Below, piece by piece: positions 1-7,073 of a stretch of DNA of 10,115 nt. Source of the stretch: an uncultured Dermatophilus sp. (GTDB lineage: Bacteria; Actinomycetota; Actinomycetes; Actinomycetales; Dermatophilaceae). The number at the start of each line of letters is the position of its first letter. Position 1 is the stretch's first letter. Location of the stretch: the NCBI GenBank assembly GCA_945876925.1, contig CAMCQD010000030.1:1-10115 (forward strand), in the 5' to 3' direction. The notes below the pieces were generated by a model. The model was not told the DNA's origin and did no database searches. It saw nothing but the letters and a program-made list of their open reading frames with translations. The translations under genes and the position numbers were made by a program.

Positions 1-120
1 GGCCAGCACCGACTCCGTGCCCAATACGTGCCCAACGCATCAGCTCCGAGAGGTCTACGGCGGTCAGCGAAAGACACTGCGACCTGCGCGAAGACGGGCA
101 GATGGCGACAGTCCCGGCGT
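1..120. mobile_element. Right-hand edge of a putative tRNA-integrated element
   Basis: Where the 5' half of a tRNA-Gly gene should stand (about 88-120) the sequence has no GCGGGTG acceptor strand, no D-arm and no partner for the ACTGG anticodon stem. The tRNA similarity therefore begins abruptly at the anticodon loop, as expected where an integrative element has inserted and duplicated the tRNA 3' half. No complete gene is visible in these 120 bases; all plus frames are simply open because of high GC. If the reading is right, the element body, its integrase and the functional tRNA with attL lie to the left, outside the window. Confidence 0.5.
16..35. repeat. Two CGTGCCCAA direct repeats, 11 bp apart (possible integrase arm sites)
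   Basis: The 9-mer CGTGCCCAA occurs at 16-24 and again at 27-35, so the start-to-start distance is 11 bp, about one helical turn. The pair lies about 85 bp inside the putative element, next to the tRNA-Gly half that would be the crossover core. Short phased repeats flanking a tRNA core are typical of arm-type binding sites of tyrosine integrases. That reading is inference; the repeats themselves are directly visible. Confidence 0.4.
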
Positions 121-161
121 CTTCCAAACTGGCTACGCGAGTTCGATTCTCGTCACCCGCT
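121..161 (+). other. tRNA-Gly(TCC) 3' half, probable attR core
   Basis: The segment reads as the distal half of a glycine tRNA. The anticodon loop CTTCCAA (121-127) has anticodon TCC at 123-125. It is followed by the 3' anticodon stem ACTGG (128-132), a four-base variable region (133-136), and a T-arm with stem GCGAG/CTCGT around loop TTCGATT (137-153). The acceptor strand CACCCGC (154-160) and discriminator T (161) come next; CCA is not encoded. The matching 5' half is absent, so this is not a working tRNA gene. Anticodon-loop-to-3'-end duplications are the usual att cores of tyrosine-integrase elements, which use the tRNA 3' end so that the gene is rebuilt at the other junction. A decayed tRNA duplicate without any element is the alternative. 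Confidence 0.7.
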
Positions 162-169
162 CCGCTACT

Positions 170-204
170 CCCCCGCAGGTCAGCGCACCTGGCGGGGGCC
201 TTTT
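170..204 (+). terminator. Intrinsic terminator behind the tRNA-Gly half
   Basis: CCCCCGCAGGT (170-180) pairs with ACCT plus GCGGGGG (187-198, one bulged G at 191) around the six-base loop CAGCGC. The stem is followed by CC and TTTT (201-204). This is a strong Rho-independent terminator and was presumably the native terminator of the tRNA-Gly gene, now separated from its 5' half if an element has inserted. Confidence 0.75.
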
Positions 205-263
205 CGCGCCTCCCCTCTCTCCCTCCGACGCCATTCGTGCCCGGTCATGACGCCGTTCCGTGG

Positions 264-638
264 CTATGACAAGCACGACCCGGCCGGCCGCCAGACGGGC
301 AGCTCGCGCCACGGCGTCTCCGCTGCCCGGGGACGATATCTGTCGCGGACGGCGGCGACGGCCTCGTCCGGCTCCACGCCATCGAGGACAGCCATGATGG
401 CCAGGCCAGGCCCGTCCCGGTCCTGCCGGCTCCGCCGCCGCAACCGGCCTCCACCCGGTGATCAGCGGCCCTTCGCCATGCGTCTGTGAGAGCCGTCACC
501 GCGTCCGGTTCCGGCCTGGGCAGCCAGAAGTCCCGCCACGGCACCCAGCGCGAGTCCCAGGAGAACCCTCCTGTCTCGCCTCCCGCGAGATAGAGACCGG
601 AACCCGGGCGCCGGGCCCGCCGGGCCGCCTGCGGGCAT
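264..638 (-). pseudogene. Broken protein-tyrosine-phosphatase-like gene
   Basis: No single frame is intact, but three minus-strand pieces join into one protein that resembles small actinobacterial protein-tyrosine phosphatases (about 130-150 residues). The order is GPAPGF, then GLYLAGG..SRWVPWRDFWLP, then VEAGCGGGAGRTGTG with a C-x5-R P-loop (Cys codon 440-442, Arg codon 422-424), then AVLDGVEPDEAVAAVRDRYRPRAAETPWR, ending at a TAG at 264-266. Joining them requires a frameshift near 599 and another near 400-406. The N-terminus is short for the family; a weak LPDG-like trace in another frame (about 661-684) overlaps the inverted repeat and may be chance. The P-loop Cys and Arg survive, so decay may be recent. 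I recognise the family from memory of its motifs. Two independent sequencing errors are the alternative explanation. Confidence 0.6.
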
Positions 639-642
639 GCCG

Positions 643-674
643 ACGGCCAGCCGGTGAGTTCACCGGCTGGCCGT
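643..674 (-). terminator. Perfect 15-bp inverted repeat downstream of rpiB
   Basis: ACGGCCAGCCGGTGA (643-657) is followed by GT and then its exact reverse complement (660-674). In RNA this would form a long, fully paired hairpin. It lies 54 bp beyond the rpiB stop codon on the minus strand and has no U-tract, a form common among actinobacterial terminators. Since it is symmetrical it could act on either strand. Terminator function for rpiB is inferred from position; a protein-binding palindrome is possible. Confidence 0.5.
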
Positions 675-728
675 CCGGAAGGCTAGCTCGCAGGAAGTGA
701 CGGGGCGGGCGCGCAGGCCCCGCTCAGG

Positions 729-1196
729 TTACGAGCGGCCGGGCAGCTGCCCGTCCTGTTCCCAGCGGGCGATCATCGCCAGCCGTCGTACGTGCCGCTC
801 ATCCTCGGTGAACGGGGCCGACAGGAACGCGGTGACGATCTCCCGGGCGAGGCTCTCGCTGGTCATCCGCGCGCCGATGGCGAGCACCCGGGCGTCGTTG
901 TGCTCCCGGGCCAGGACCGCGGTCTCGCGCGAATGCCCCAGCGCCGCCCGGATGCCGGGCACCTTATTGGCGGCGATGAGCTCGCCGTTGCCCGAACCGC
1001 CCAGGACGATCCCGAGCGAATCCGGCTCGTCCCGCACCGCCAGCGCGGCCGGCAGCACGAACACCGGGTAATCGTCCAGGGCGTCATACTCAAACGGCCC
1101 GTGATCGACCGGCTCGTGCCCCAGCGAGCGGACGTGCCCGATGAGTGCTTCCTTGAGCTCGAAGGCCGCATGGTCGGCCCCAAAATGAACGCGCAT
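729..1196 (-). CDS. rpiB: Ribose-5-phosphate isomerase B
   Basis: This cytosolic enzyme interconverts ribose 5-phosphate and ribulose 5-phosphate in the non-oxidative pentose phosphate pathway. The 155-residue protein covers the full RpiB/LacAB fold. Counting with a constant offset of three from the M. tuberculosis enzyme, the active-site residues are all present: Asp8 and His9 (GADHAA), the GGSGNGE phosphate-binding loop with Glu72, His99 (EHND), Arg110 (GARM), Arg134 and Arg138. Glu72 replaces the catalytic Cys of E. coli RpiB, which is the actinobacterial version of the site. The ATG at 1196 has a good Shine-Dalgarno sequence (AGAGGAAAGG) a few bases upstream, and the frame ends in TAA at 729-731. 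The DsbA-family gene lies upstream on the same strand with a 129-bp gap, so the two may be co-transcribed or rpiB may have its own promoter in the gap. Identification is firm. Confidence 0.96.
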   Translation of the reverse strand: MRVHFGADHAAFELKEALIGHVRSLGHEPVDHGPFEYDALDDYPVFVLPAALAVRDEPDSLGIVLGGSGNGELIAANKVPGIRAALGHSRETAVLAREHNDARVLAIGARMTSESLAREIVTAFLSAPFTEDERHVRRLAMIARWEQDGQLPGRS

Positions 1197-1325
1197 TGCC
1201 CTTTCCTCTTGACCAGACGCGAGAATCCCGGGCGCAGGCGCCCCCGCACGCGGCCGTGCGATGCTCAGCTGCCGGTCATCCTAGCCGCCGGGGTCCGGGC
1301 CGGCTCCGCGCGGCGCGGCACCCGC

Positions 1326-1928
1326 TCAGCTGAAGATCGGGCCTACCGTCCGGCTGCGCTTGAGCTCGAAGAAACCGGGGGTGCCGGCCACGAGCACGGC
1401 ACCGTCCCACAGCCGCCCGGCCGCCTCGCCCTCGGGCGCGGGCGAGACCACCGGCCCGAAGAACGCTACCTCGCCGACGGCGATCACCGGGGTGCCGACC
1501 TCGTCCCCGACCAGGTCGATGGCGCGCTGGTGAGACGCGCGCAGCAGCTCGTCCACCTCATCGGATTCCCCGTAGGCGGCCAGGCCGGCGGGCAGCCCGG
1601 TCTCCGCCAGCGCCCCGGCGACGACCTGCTCAAAGTCCTTGCATCCCTGCGGATGAATCCGCTCCCCCATCGCGTCGTACAGCGGCTTGACGACCTCATC
1701 GCCGTGATCGCGGCGGGCCGCCGTGATCACCCGCACCGGCCGCCACGCCCGGTCCATGAGCGCGGCGTATTTCGGTGAGAGCTCACGGCCCTCGTTGAGC
1801 ACCGACAGGCTCATCACCTGCCAGTCCACCGCTACGTCGCGCACCTGCTGCACCTGCATGAGCCACCGGGAGGTCATCCAGGCCCACGGGCAGATCGGAT
1901 CGAACCACATCGTCACCTGCTGGGTCAT
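1326..1928 (-). CDS. DsbA-fold oxidoreductase, mycothiol nitroreductase (Rv2466c) family, CPWA active site
   Basis: The 200-residue protein matches the M. tuberculosis Rv2466c family end to end: WFDPICPWAWMTSRW near the N-terminus, VMSLSVLNE, the helical insert around AMGERIHPQG, the cis-Pro loop VGTPVI, then FFGPV and a C-terminal FFELKR. Rv2466c uses mycothiol and a CPWC site and is known for reductive activation of nitro prodrugs. Here the motif is Cys13-Pro-Trp-Ala16, so the resolving cysteine is missing and any thiol chemistry must be monothiol, probably through a mixed disulfide with mycothiol (inference). No signal peptide is visible, so it should be cytosolic. I chose ATG 1928 because family similarity begins there; the frame stays open upstream to about 2114 but that stretch is low-complexity and overlaps pepN. 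The Shine-Dalgarno sequence is weak (GGCGG). It sits between rpiB and divergent pepN, as in M. tuberculosis. Confidence 0.9.
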   Translation of the reverse strand: MTQQVTMWFDPICPWAWMTSRWLMQVQQVRDVAVDWQVMSLSVLNEGRELSPKYAALMDRAWRPVRVITAARRDHGDEVVKPLYDAMGERIHPQGCKDFEQVVAGALAETGLPAGLAAYGESDEVDELLRASHQRAIDLVGDEVGTPVIAVGEVAFFGPVVSPAPEGEAAGRLWDGAVLVAGTPGFFELKRSRTVGPIFS

Positions 1929-1961
1929 ACCGCCATGCTGCCACCACTGGCGGGAACGCTC

Positions 1962-1990
1962 TGTCACCGGGGCGTGGCACTCTTGATATC
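1962..1990 (+). promoter_or_regulatory. Candidate pepN promoter
   Basis: In the ~110-bp gap between the divergent reductase and pepN genes, TGTCAC (1962-1967) and GATATC (1985-1990) are separated by 17 bp and could serve as -35 and -10 boxes, putting the transcript start about 40-45 bases before the pepN start codon. The match to consensus is partial. No convincing opposing promoter for the reductase gene was found. Confidence 0.3.
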
Positions 1991-2040
1991 CGTAAGCCCC
2001 CGGGCCCCTGGCCTGGCCCGCCCGACGGATGGATGACACC

Positions 2041-4626
2041 GTGCCCGCAGACAACCTGACCCGCGAAGAAGCCGCCGGGCGAGCGCAGCTGCTGCGCGTA
2101 GCCGGATACGACATCGAGCTCGACCTCGCGGCCGATCAGAGCTGGTTCGCCACCCGGACCCGGGTCCGCTTCACGTGCACCGCCCCCGGCTCGGACTCGT
2201 TCATCGACTTCATCGGGCCCGAGGTCACCCGGATCGAGCTCAACGGGCGCCTGCTCGACCCCGCCGCGCACTTCGACGGCGCCCGGATCACCTTGCCGGG
2301 CCTGGCCGCCGAGAACGAGCTCGAGGTCGCCGGCCGGGCCGCCTTCATGAACACCGGCGAGGGGCTGCACCGCTTCGTCGACCCGGTGGACCAGGCCGTC
2401 TACCTGTACAGCCAGTTCGAGGTAGCCGACACCCGGCGGGTGTTCCCGGTATTCGAGCAGCCCGACCTGAAGTCGGTGTTCACCTTCACCGTCATCGCGC
2501 CCGGGGACTGGGAGGTCATCTCCGCCCAGCCCTCCCCGGTGCCGGTCGCCCTGGGCGAGCGGGACGGGGTCGCGCTGTCGCGGTGGAGCTTCGAGCCCAC
2601 CCCGGTCCTGCCCCCGTACGTGACCTCGATCATCGCCGGCCCGTACGCGAGCGTCAGCGACTCGCTGACCAGCCGGGACGGGCGCACCATCGCGCTGCGG
2701 CTGCTGGCCCGGCGCTCCCTCATGCCGCACCTGGACGCCGGCAACCTGTTCGCCCTGACGAAGACGGGATTCGAGTACTACGAGCGCGAATTCGACCGCC
2801 CCTACCCGTTCGCCAAGTACGACCAGATCTTCGCCCCGGAATACAACATGGGCGCGATGGAGAACGTCGGGGCGGTGACGTTCAACGAGACGTACGTGTT
2901 CCGCGGCCGGGTCACCGAGGCGCACATCGAGCGCCGGGCGCTGACCGTGCTGCACGAGCTGGCCCACATGTGGTTCGGGAACCTCGTCACCATGCGCTGG
3001 TGGGATGACCTGTGGCTGAACGAGTCGTTCGCCGAATGGGCCAGCACCGCATGCCAGGCCGAGGCGACGCCGTGGCGCGAGGCCTGGACGACGTTCGCCA
3101 CCGCCGAGAAGGCCTGGGCCTACGATCAGGATCAGCGCAGTTCGACCCACCCGGTGGTGGCCCCCATCCGGGACCTGGCCGACGTGTTCGTCAACTTCGA
3201 CGGGATCACGTACGCCAAGGGAGCCTCGGTGCTCAAGCAGCTCGTCGCCTACGCCGGCCGGGAGGCCTTCACCACCGCGCTGCGCTCGTACTTCGGCAAG
3301 TACGCCTACGGCAGCACCACGCTGGCCGATCTGCTGGCCGAGCTGGAGGCCGCCTCGGGACGGCCGCTGGCGGGATGGTCGGCGAGCTGGCTGGAAACCG
3401 CCGGGGTGAACACGCTGCGCGCCCGGATCGCCGCCTCGCGGCGCGACGGGCGCGAGGTGATGACCCAGGTGGCGATCGAGCAGACCGCGCCGGCTGAGCA
3501 TCCCGTGCTGCGCCCGCACCGCATCGTCATCGGGCTGTACGACCTGGATGAGGAAGACGGCCGGTTCGTGCTGCGCCGGCGGCACCAGGTGGAGACCGAC
3601 ATCGACGGCCCGCTCACCGTGATCGGTGACCTGGCCGGACGGGACCGGCCCGATCTGCTGCTCATCAACGACGACGACCTGGGCTACGCCAAGGTGCGCC
3701 TGGACGAGCGCTCCCTGGAAACCGTCCTGGCGCACCCGTACGCGCTCACCGATTCGCTCGCCCGCGCGGTCGTGCTCGGCGCGATCTGGGACATGACGCG
3801 CGACGCCGAACTGCCGGCCCGCCGTTTCCTCGACCTGGCCCTGGCCGTCCTGGGCGGGCAGCTCGGCTCCTCCCTGCGCCGCACGCTGCTCAGTCAGCTC
3901 ACCACCGCCGCGCGCATCTACGTGGACCCGCTGGCACGCGAGCAGATCGCCGTCGAGCTCGGGGACAAGCTGGCCGGGCTGGCCCGCAGTGCCGCCCCGG
4001 GCAGCGACGCCCAGCTGCAGAACATGACCTCGGCGGCGCTGTGGGCCCGCACCCCCGCCCAGCTGGACTGGATCGGGCGGCTGCTGGACGGCTCAGCGCT
4101 GCTAGCCGGGCTCGAGGTGGACACCGAGATGCGCTGGACGCTGCTCACCTCCCTGGTCACCGGGGGGCGCGCGGGCGAGGCCGAGATCGCCGCCGAGCAG
4201 CGCCGCGACCCCACCGCTACCGGGCGGGAACGGGCCGCCCGCGCCCGGGCCGCCCGGCCCGACGCTGACGCCAAGGCGGCGGCGTGGGCGAGCGCCGTCG
4301 AGCAGGACAGCCTGCCCAACTCGATGGTCGAGGCGGTCGGCTACGGGTTCGCGCGGGTGCACGACCCGGCCCTGCTGCAGCCCTACGTGACGCGATACCA
4401 CGACGCACTGCTCACGCTGCCCGCGACGCGTACCCCGGCGATCACCGAATCGATCGTGGAGACGTTCTACCCGCTCGCGGCCGCCTCCCCGCAGCTGCTG
4501 GCGGCAACCCAGGGCTGGCTGGACGACAGCCCGGGCGCACCCGCCTCGCTGATCCGGCTCGTCACCGAGCGGCGGGACGCCGTCGCCCGGGCGGTGGCAT
4601 GCCAGGCGTGCGACGCCGGAGCCTGA
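2041..4626 (+). CDS. pepN: Aminopeptidase N (M1 family zinc metallopeptidase)
   Basis: This enzyme removes N-terminal residues from peptides in the cytosol. With the GTG at 2041 as start the protein has 861 residues, normal for actinobacterial PepN. An N-terminal beta-saddle domain (about 1-190) leads to the catalytic domain with the exopeptidase motif GAMEN (271-275), zinc ligands His305 and His309 in HELAH, Glu328 in WLNESFAEW, catalytic Glu306, and the transition-state Tyr391 (GITYAKGA). The C-terminal half, from about 530, is the helical ERAP1-like domain. An in-frame ATG lies at 2029, but family members begin (M/V)P..NLTREEA, which favours GTG 2041, with GGATGG eight bases upstream. No signal peptide is seen. 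The gene is divergent from the DsbA-fold gene and convergent with malQ, whose stop lies 19 bp away. All key residues are intact. Confidence 0.96.
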   Translation: MPADNLTREEAAGRAQLLRVAGYDIELDLAADQSWFATRTRVRFTCTAPGSDSFIDFIGPEVTRIELNGRLLDPAAHFDGARITLPGLAAENELEVAGRAAFMNTGEGLHRFVDPVDQAVYLYSQFEVADTRRVFPVFEQPDLKSVFTFTVIAPGDWEVISAQPSPVPVALGERDGVALSRWSFEPTPVLPPYVTSIIAGPYASVSDSLTSRDGRTIALRLLARRSLMPHLDAGNLFALTKTGFEYYEREFDRPYPFAKYDQIFAPEYNMGAMENVGAVTFNETYVFRGRVTEAHIERRALTVLHELAHMWFGNLVTMRWWDDLWLNESFAEWASTACQAEATPWREAWTTFATAEKAWAYDQDQRSSTHPVVAPIRDLADVFVNFDGITYAKGASVLKQLVAYAGREAFTTALRSYFGKYAYGSTTLADLLAELEAASGRPLAGWSASWLETAGVNTLRARIAASRRDGREVMTQVAIEQTAPAEHPVLRPHRIVIGLYDLDEEDGRFVLRRRHQVETDIDGPLTVIGDLAGRDRPDLLLINDDDLGYAKVRLDERSLETVLAHPYALTDSLARAVVLGAIWDMTRDAELPARRFLDLALAVLGGQLGSSLRRTLLSQLTTAARIYVDPLAREQIAVELGDKLAGLARSAAPGSDAQLQNMTSAALWARTPAQLDWIGRLLDGSALLAGLEVDTEMRWTLLTSLVTGGRAGEAEIAAEQRRDPTATGRERAARARAARPDADAKAAAWASAVEQDSLPNSMVEAVGYGFARVHDPALLQPYVTRYHDALLTLPATRTPAITESIVETFYPLAAASPQLLAATQGWLDDSPGAPASLIRLVTERRDAVARAVACQACDAGA

Positions 4627-4645
4627 GCCCGGCGCCGCAGCAGCG

Positions 4646-6838
4646 CTAGCGGACCCGGCGCGGCCGCCCGCGCTCGACGCAGCGGGCGAGCCGGACGGCG
4701 CGGCGCGAGGTGACCAGGTCCTCCAGGAACACCGGCTGGCCCTCCGGGCCGGCCAGCGGGAACCGCCAGTTCGGATACTCGTCGCTGGTCCCGGGCTGGT
4801 TGATGCCCCGCCGGTCCCCGATGAGGTCCGGCACGCCGATGGCGACGAGCAGCGACGGCGACCAGGACAGGAACCGGTGCAGCCCCTCGACGATCTGCTC
4901 GGTGCGGGCGCGCACCACCTCGTTCGTCCAGGCCTTGCCATCGGGTGAGGAGAGCAGCCCGCGCTCCTGCAGCCGGGCCAGCGCCCGGCCCCGCTCCTGC
5001 TCGAAGTCGTGCCACTCCTGGGCTGCGGGCCGGGTGAACAGGCCCAGCCGCTCGCGCACCGACACGTGCTCGCCCAGCAGGTACCCCGCGGTCGGGGGCA
5101 GGTCGTGCGTCGTCACCGAGGCCAGGCACAGCCGCCGGTAGCGCTCGGGCTGGCGCAGCCCGCCATGCTCCTGCTCGAACCACAGGATCGACGTGCCCAG
5201 GATGCCGCGCTCAGCCAGGTAGTCACGCACCCACGGCTCGACGGTGCCCAGATCCTCCCCGACCACGACCGCCCCGGCGCGCTGCGCCTCCAGCACGAGG
5301 ATCCCGATGAGGGCCTCGTGGTCCAGCCGGACGTAAGTCCCGTCGATGGCCTCGCGCCCCTCGGGCACCCACCACAGCCGGAACAACCCGATGATGTGGT
5401 CGATGCGCACGCCCCCGGAGCTGCGCAGCGCCGCTGTCAGGGTGTCCCGGAACGGCTGGTACCCGGCCTCCTCGAGCCGGTCGGGCCGCCACGGCGGCTG
5501 GCTCCAGTCCTGGCCGCGCTGGCTGTACGGATCCGGCGGGGCGCCCACGGTCACGCCCCGGGCGAGCACATCGCCCAGCGCCCAGGCGTCGGCGCCGTCC
5601 GGGTGCACCCCGACGGCGAGGTCCTTCATGACGCCGATCGACATGCCGATGCCCTTGCACGCCCGCTGCACCTCGTCGAGCTGCCCGTCGGCGATCCACT
5701 GGAGCCACATCTCGAACCCGACCTCATCGGGGTGGGTGCGGCGGAACTGCTGCACCTCGGGGGCCATCGGCCCGGACAGCTCATCGGGCAGCGGCCCCTG
5801 CTGGCCGGCCCGGCTGGCCTGCAGGGCGCACCACGTGGCGAAGTCGAGCAGGGCAGGGCCGCGGGACTGGCAGAAGTGCTCGAACTCGCGCTGGCGGCGC
5901 ACCGACCGGGGCGATTCGAAGATCAGCCGCAGCGCCTCACGCTTGCACGAGACCACGGCGTCGCGGTCGATGACGTCGGCCTCGTTGAGCGCCCGGGCAG
6001 CGGCCGCGAGCTCCTCGATACGGGCCCGCACCTGGGGAGCGGCGTAGGCGAACTCGGGGATGTCCTCGACCCGGATGTAGGCGGTCTCGGTGAACCGCCG
6101 CGAGGTCGGCAGGTACGGCGACGGCTCGACCGGCGGCACCGGGGAGGAGGCGTGCACCGGGTTGATGAGCACGAAATCGGACCGCAGGTCGTGACCGGCC
6201 CACACCGCGGTGTCGGCCAGGTCGGAGAAGTCGCCCATGCCCCAGGAGGAATGCGACCGGATCTGATACAGCTGCGCGGTCACTCCGCGGGCCCCGCGCG
6301 AGGCGACCGCGGGCGGCAGGGGGAGCACATCGGGCACGACGCACAAGGTCCCGGTGCGCGGCGGCACGCCCGCCTCGTGCTGGCCGGGGATCTCGGCGTA
6401 CACCGTGTGCCAGCCCAGCGGCAGATCCCCGGGCAGTTCGAAGGTGGCCTCGCCGGTCAGCTGCCCGTCGACGTTGCGCGGCTCGACCCACTTGTCGATC
6501 TGCTGCAAGGTGAACCGGCCGCCCCAGTCCTCCATCTCGATCCACACCGACAGCGGCTTGCCGTGGGGGACGTGCACCGCCAGCTGCCCGCCCTGCCCCT
6601 CGCGCAGCAGGGTGAACGGCGGGAGCATCCGGCGCCAGGGCCGCAGCCCGGCATCGTGCAGGGCCTGCGCGGCGGCGGCATCGTCCCGGGCGTCGACGTC
6701 GAACGCGGCCAGGACGGACCTGATCGTGGCGGCCGAGACGACGACATGCTCACCCCGCCAGTCCCAGTACTCGGTGGCGATGCCGTAGGCACGCGCGAGA
6801 TCGGCCAGGACAGTGGATGGCTGCTCGTACGGGGACAA
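4646..6838 (-). CDS. malQ: 4-alpha-glucanotransferase (amylomaltase, GH77)
   Basis: MalQ transfers alpha-1,4-glucan segments between maltodextrins, releasing glucose and building longer chains, in the cytosol. From the TTG at 6838 the protein has 730 residues. An N-terminal region with a beta-sandwich (about 1-170), usual in actinobacterial MalQ, precedes the GH77 barrel. Visible signatures are SPYLPTSRRF, GVMKDLAVGV and the catalytic triad: nucleophile Asp480 in RIDH, acid/base Glu528 in VVGEDLGT, and Asp579 in TTHDLPPT. The C-terminal GINQPGTSDEYPNWR block is also typical. I chose TTG because family-like sequence (SPYEQPSTVLADLARAYG) begins there and GAAAGG lies nine bases upstream; the open frame runs further to 7012 but that part is low-complexity and crosses a candidate promoter. 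The gene is divergent from mscS and convergent with pepN. A neighbouring alpha-glucosidase points to joint maltodextrin use. Confidence 0.95.
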   Translation of the reverse strand: MSPYEQPSTVLADLARAYGIATEYWDWRGEHVVVSAATIRSVLAAFDVDARDDAAAAQALHDAGLRPWRRMLPPFTLLREGQGGQLAVHVPHGKPLSVWIEMEDWGGRFTLQQIDKWVEPRNVDGQLTGEATFELPGDLPLGWHTVYAEIPGQHEAGVPPRTGTLCVVPDVLPLPPAVASRGARGVTAQLYQIRSHSSWGMGDFSDLADTAVWAGHDLRSDFVLINPVHASSPVPPVEPSPYLPTSRRFTETAYIRVEDIPEFAYAAPQVRARIEELAAAARALNEADVIDRDAVVSCKREALRLIFESPRSVRRQREFEHFCQSRGPALLDFATWCALQASRAGQQGPLPDELSGPMAPEVQQFRRTHPDEVGFEMWLQWIADGQLDEVQRACKGIGMSIGVMKDLAVGVHPDGADAWALGDVLARGVTVGAPPDPYSQRGQDWSQPPWRPDRLEEAGYQPFRDTLTAALRSSGGVRIDHIIGLFRLWWVPEGREAIDGTYVRLDHEALIGILVLEAQRAGAVVVGEDLGTVEPWVRDYLAERGILGTSILWFEQEHGGLRQPERYRRLCLASVTTHDLPPTAGYLLGEHVSVRERLGLFTRPAAQEWHDFEQERGRALARLQERGLLSSPDGKAWTNEVVRARTEQIVEGLHRFLSWSPSLLVAIGVPDLIGDRRGINQPGTSDEYPNWRFPLAGPEGQPVFLEDLVTSRRAVRLARCVERGRPRRVR

Positions 6839-6882
6839 CGATCGAGGCCTTTCGACGTCGGCGTGGCGAGGTGAGTGCCCCG

Positions 6883-6888
6883 ATCCTA
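6883..6888 (-). promoter_or_regulatory. malQ: Candidate malQ -10 box
   Basis: On the minus strand TAGGAT (reading 6888 to 6883) fits the actinobacterial -10 pattern TAnnnT. It lies about 45 bases before the TTG start, leaving a leader of roughly 38 bases that contains the GAAAGG ribosome-binding site. No good -35 hexamer is seen 16-18 bp upstream, so the site is tentative, but it supports the short start over the upstream open frame. Confidence 0.35.
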
Positions 6889-6976
6889 TGCCCCGGCACG
6901 TGCGCGCGGTTCCGCCGGGAGCCCACCTGACCGACCCTCGGGATTCGCGGGCTTCCCGTTGCGCCCGGGCCGCTTC

Positions 6977-6990
6977 CGCCCGGCCGGGCG
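6977..6990. other. malQ-mscS divergent intergenic region, 14-bp palindrome
   Basis: The 264 bp between the malQ and mscS starts must hold promoters for both. Within it, CGCCCGGCCGGGCG (6977-6990) is a perfect palindrome and could be an operator, but GC richness makes such palindromes common. No small gene, RNA or clear plus-strand promoter was recognised in this gap. Confidence 0.2.
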
Positions 6991-7073
6991 CGCGGTGCGG
7001 GCGCCCGGCCACGGGGCCTCATTCGTGACCGGGACCACTTGCGCAGGCGGAGCCGCCCACTCCCCTGCCCTCC

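Noticed and set aside
85..163. A complete tRNA-Gly gene
   Set aside because: No 5' acceptor strand, D-arm or 5' anticodon stem can be found; only the 3' half fits.
236..242. Third CGTGCCC copy as another integrase arm site
   Set aside because: Only 7 of 9 bases match, it is on the chromosomal side and it is not phased with the pair; likely chance.
28..489. Plus-strand open frame across the tRNA half and the terminator
   Set aside because: It runs through a tRNA segment and an intrinsic terminator and opposes the phosphatase remnant; it is open only because of high GC.
792..1778. Long plus-strand open frame opposite rpiB and the reductase gene
   Set aside because: Low-complexity Arg/Pro/Gly-rich translation, antisense to two clearly identified genes.
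1953..1976. SigR/SigH-type stress promoter (GGAAC ... GTG) before pepN
   Set aside because: The -10 GTT is not present at the right distance; match too weak.
1783..3735. 650-codon minus-strand open frame opposite pepN
   Set aside because: Antisense shadow of a well-conserved gene; its translation has no recognisable domain.
5009..6874. 621-codon plus-strand open frame opposite malQ
   Set aside because: Shadow of malQ in GC-rich DNA; no domain or plausible start signal seen.
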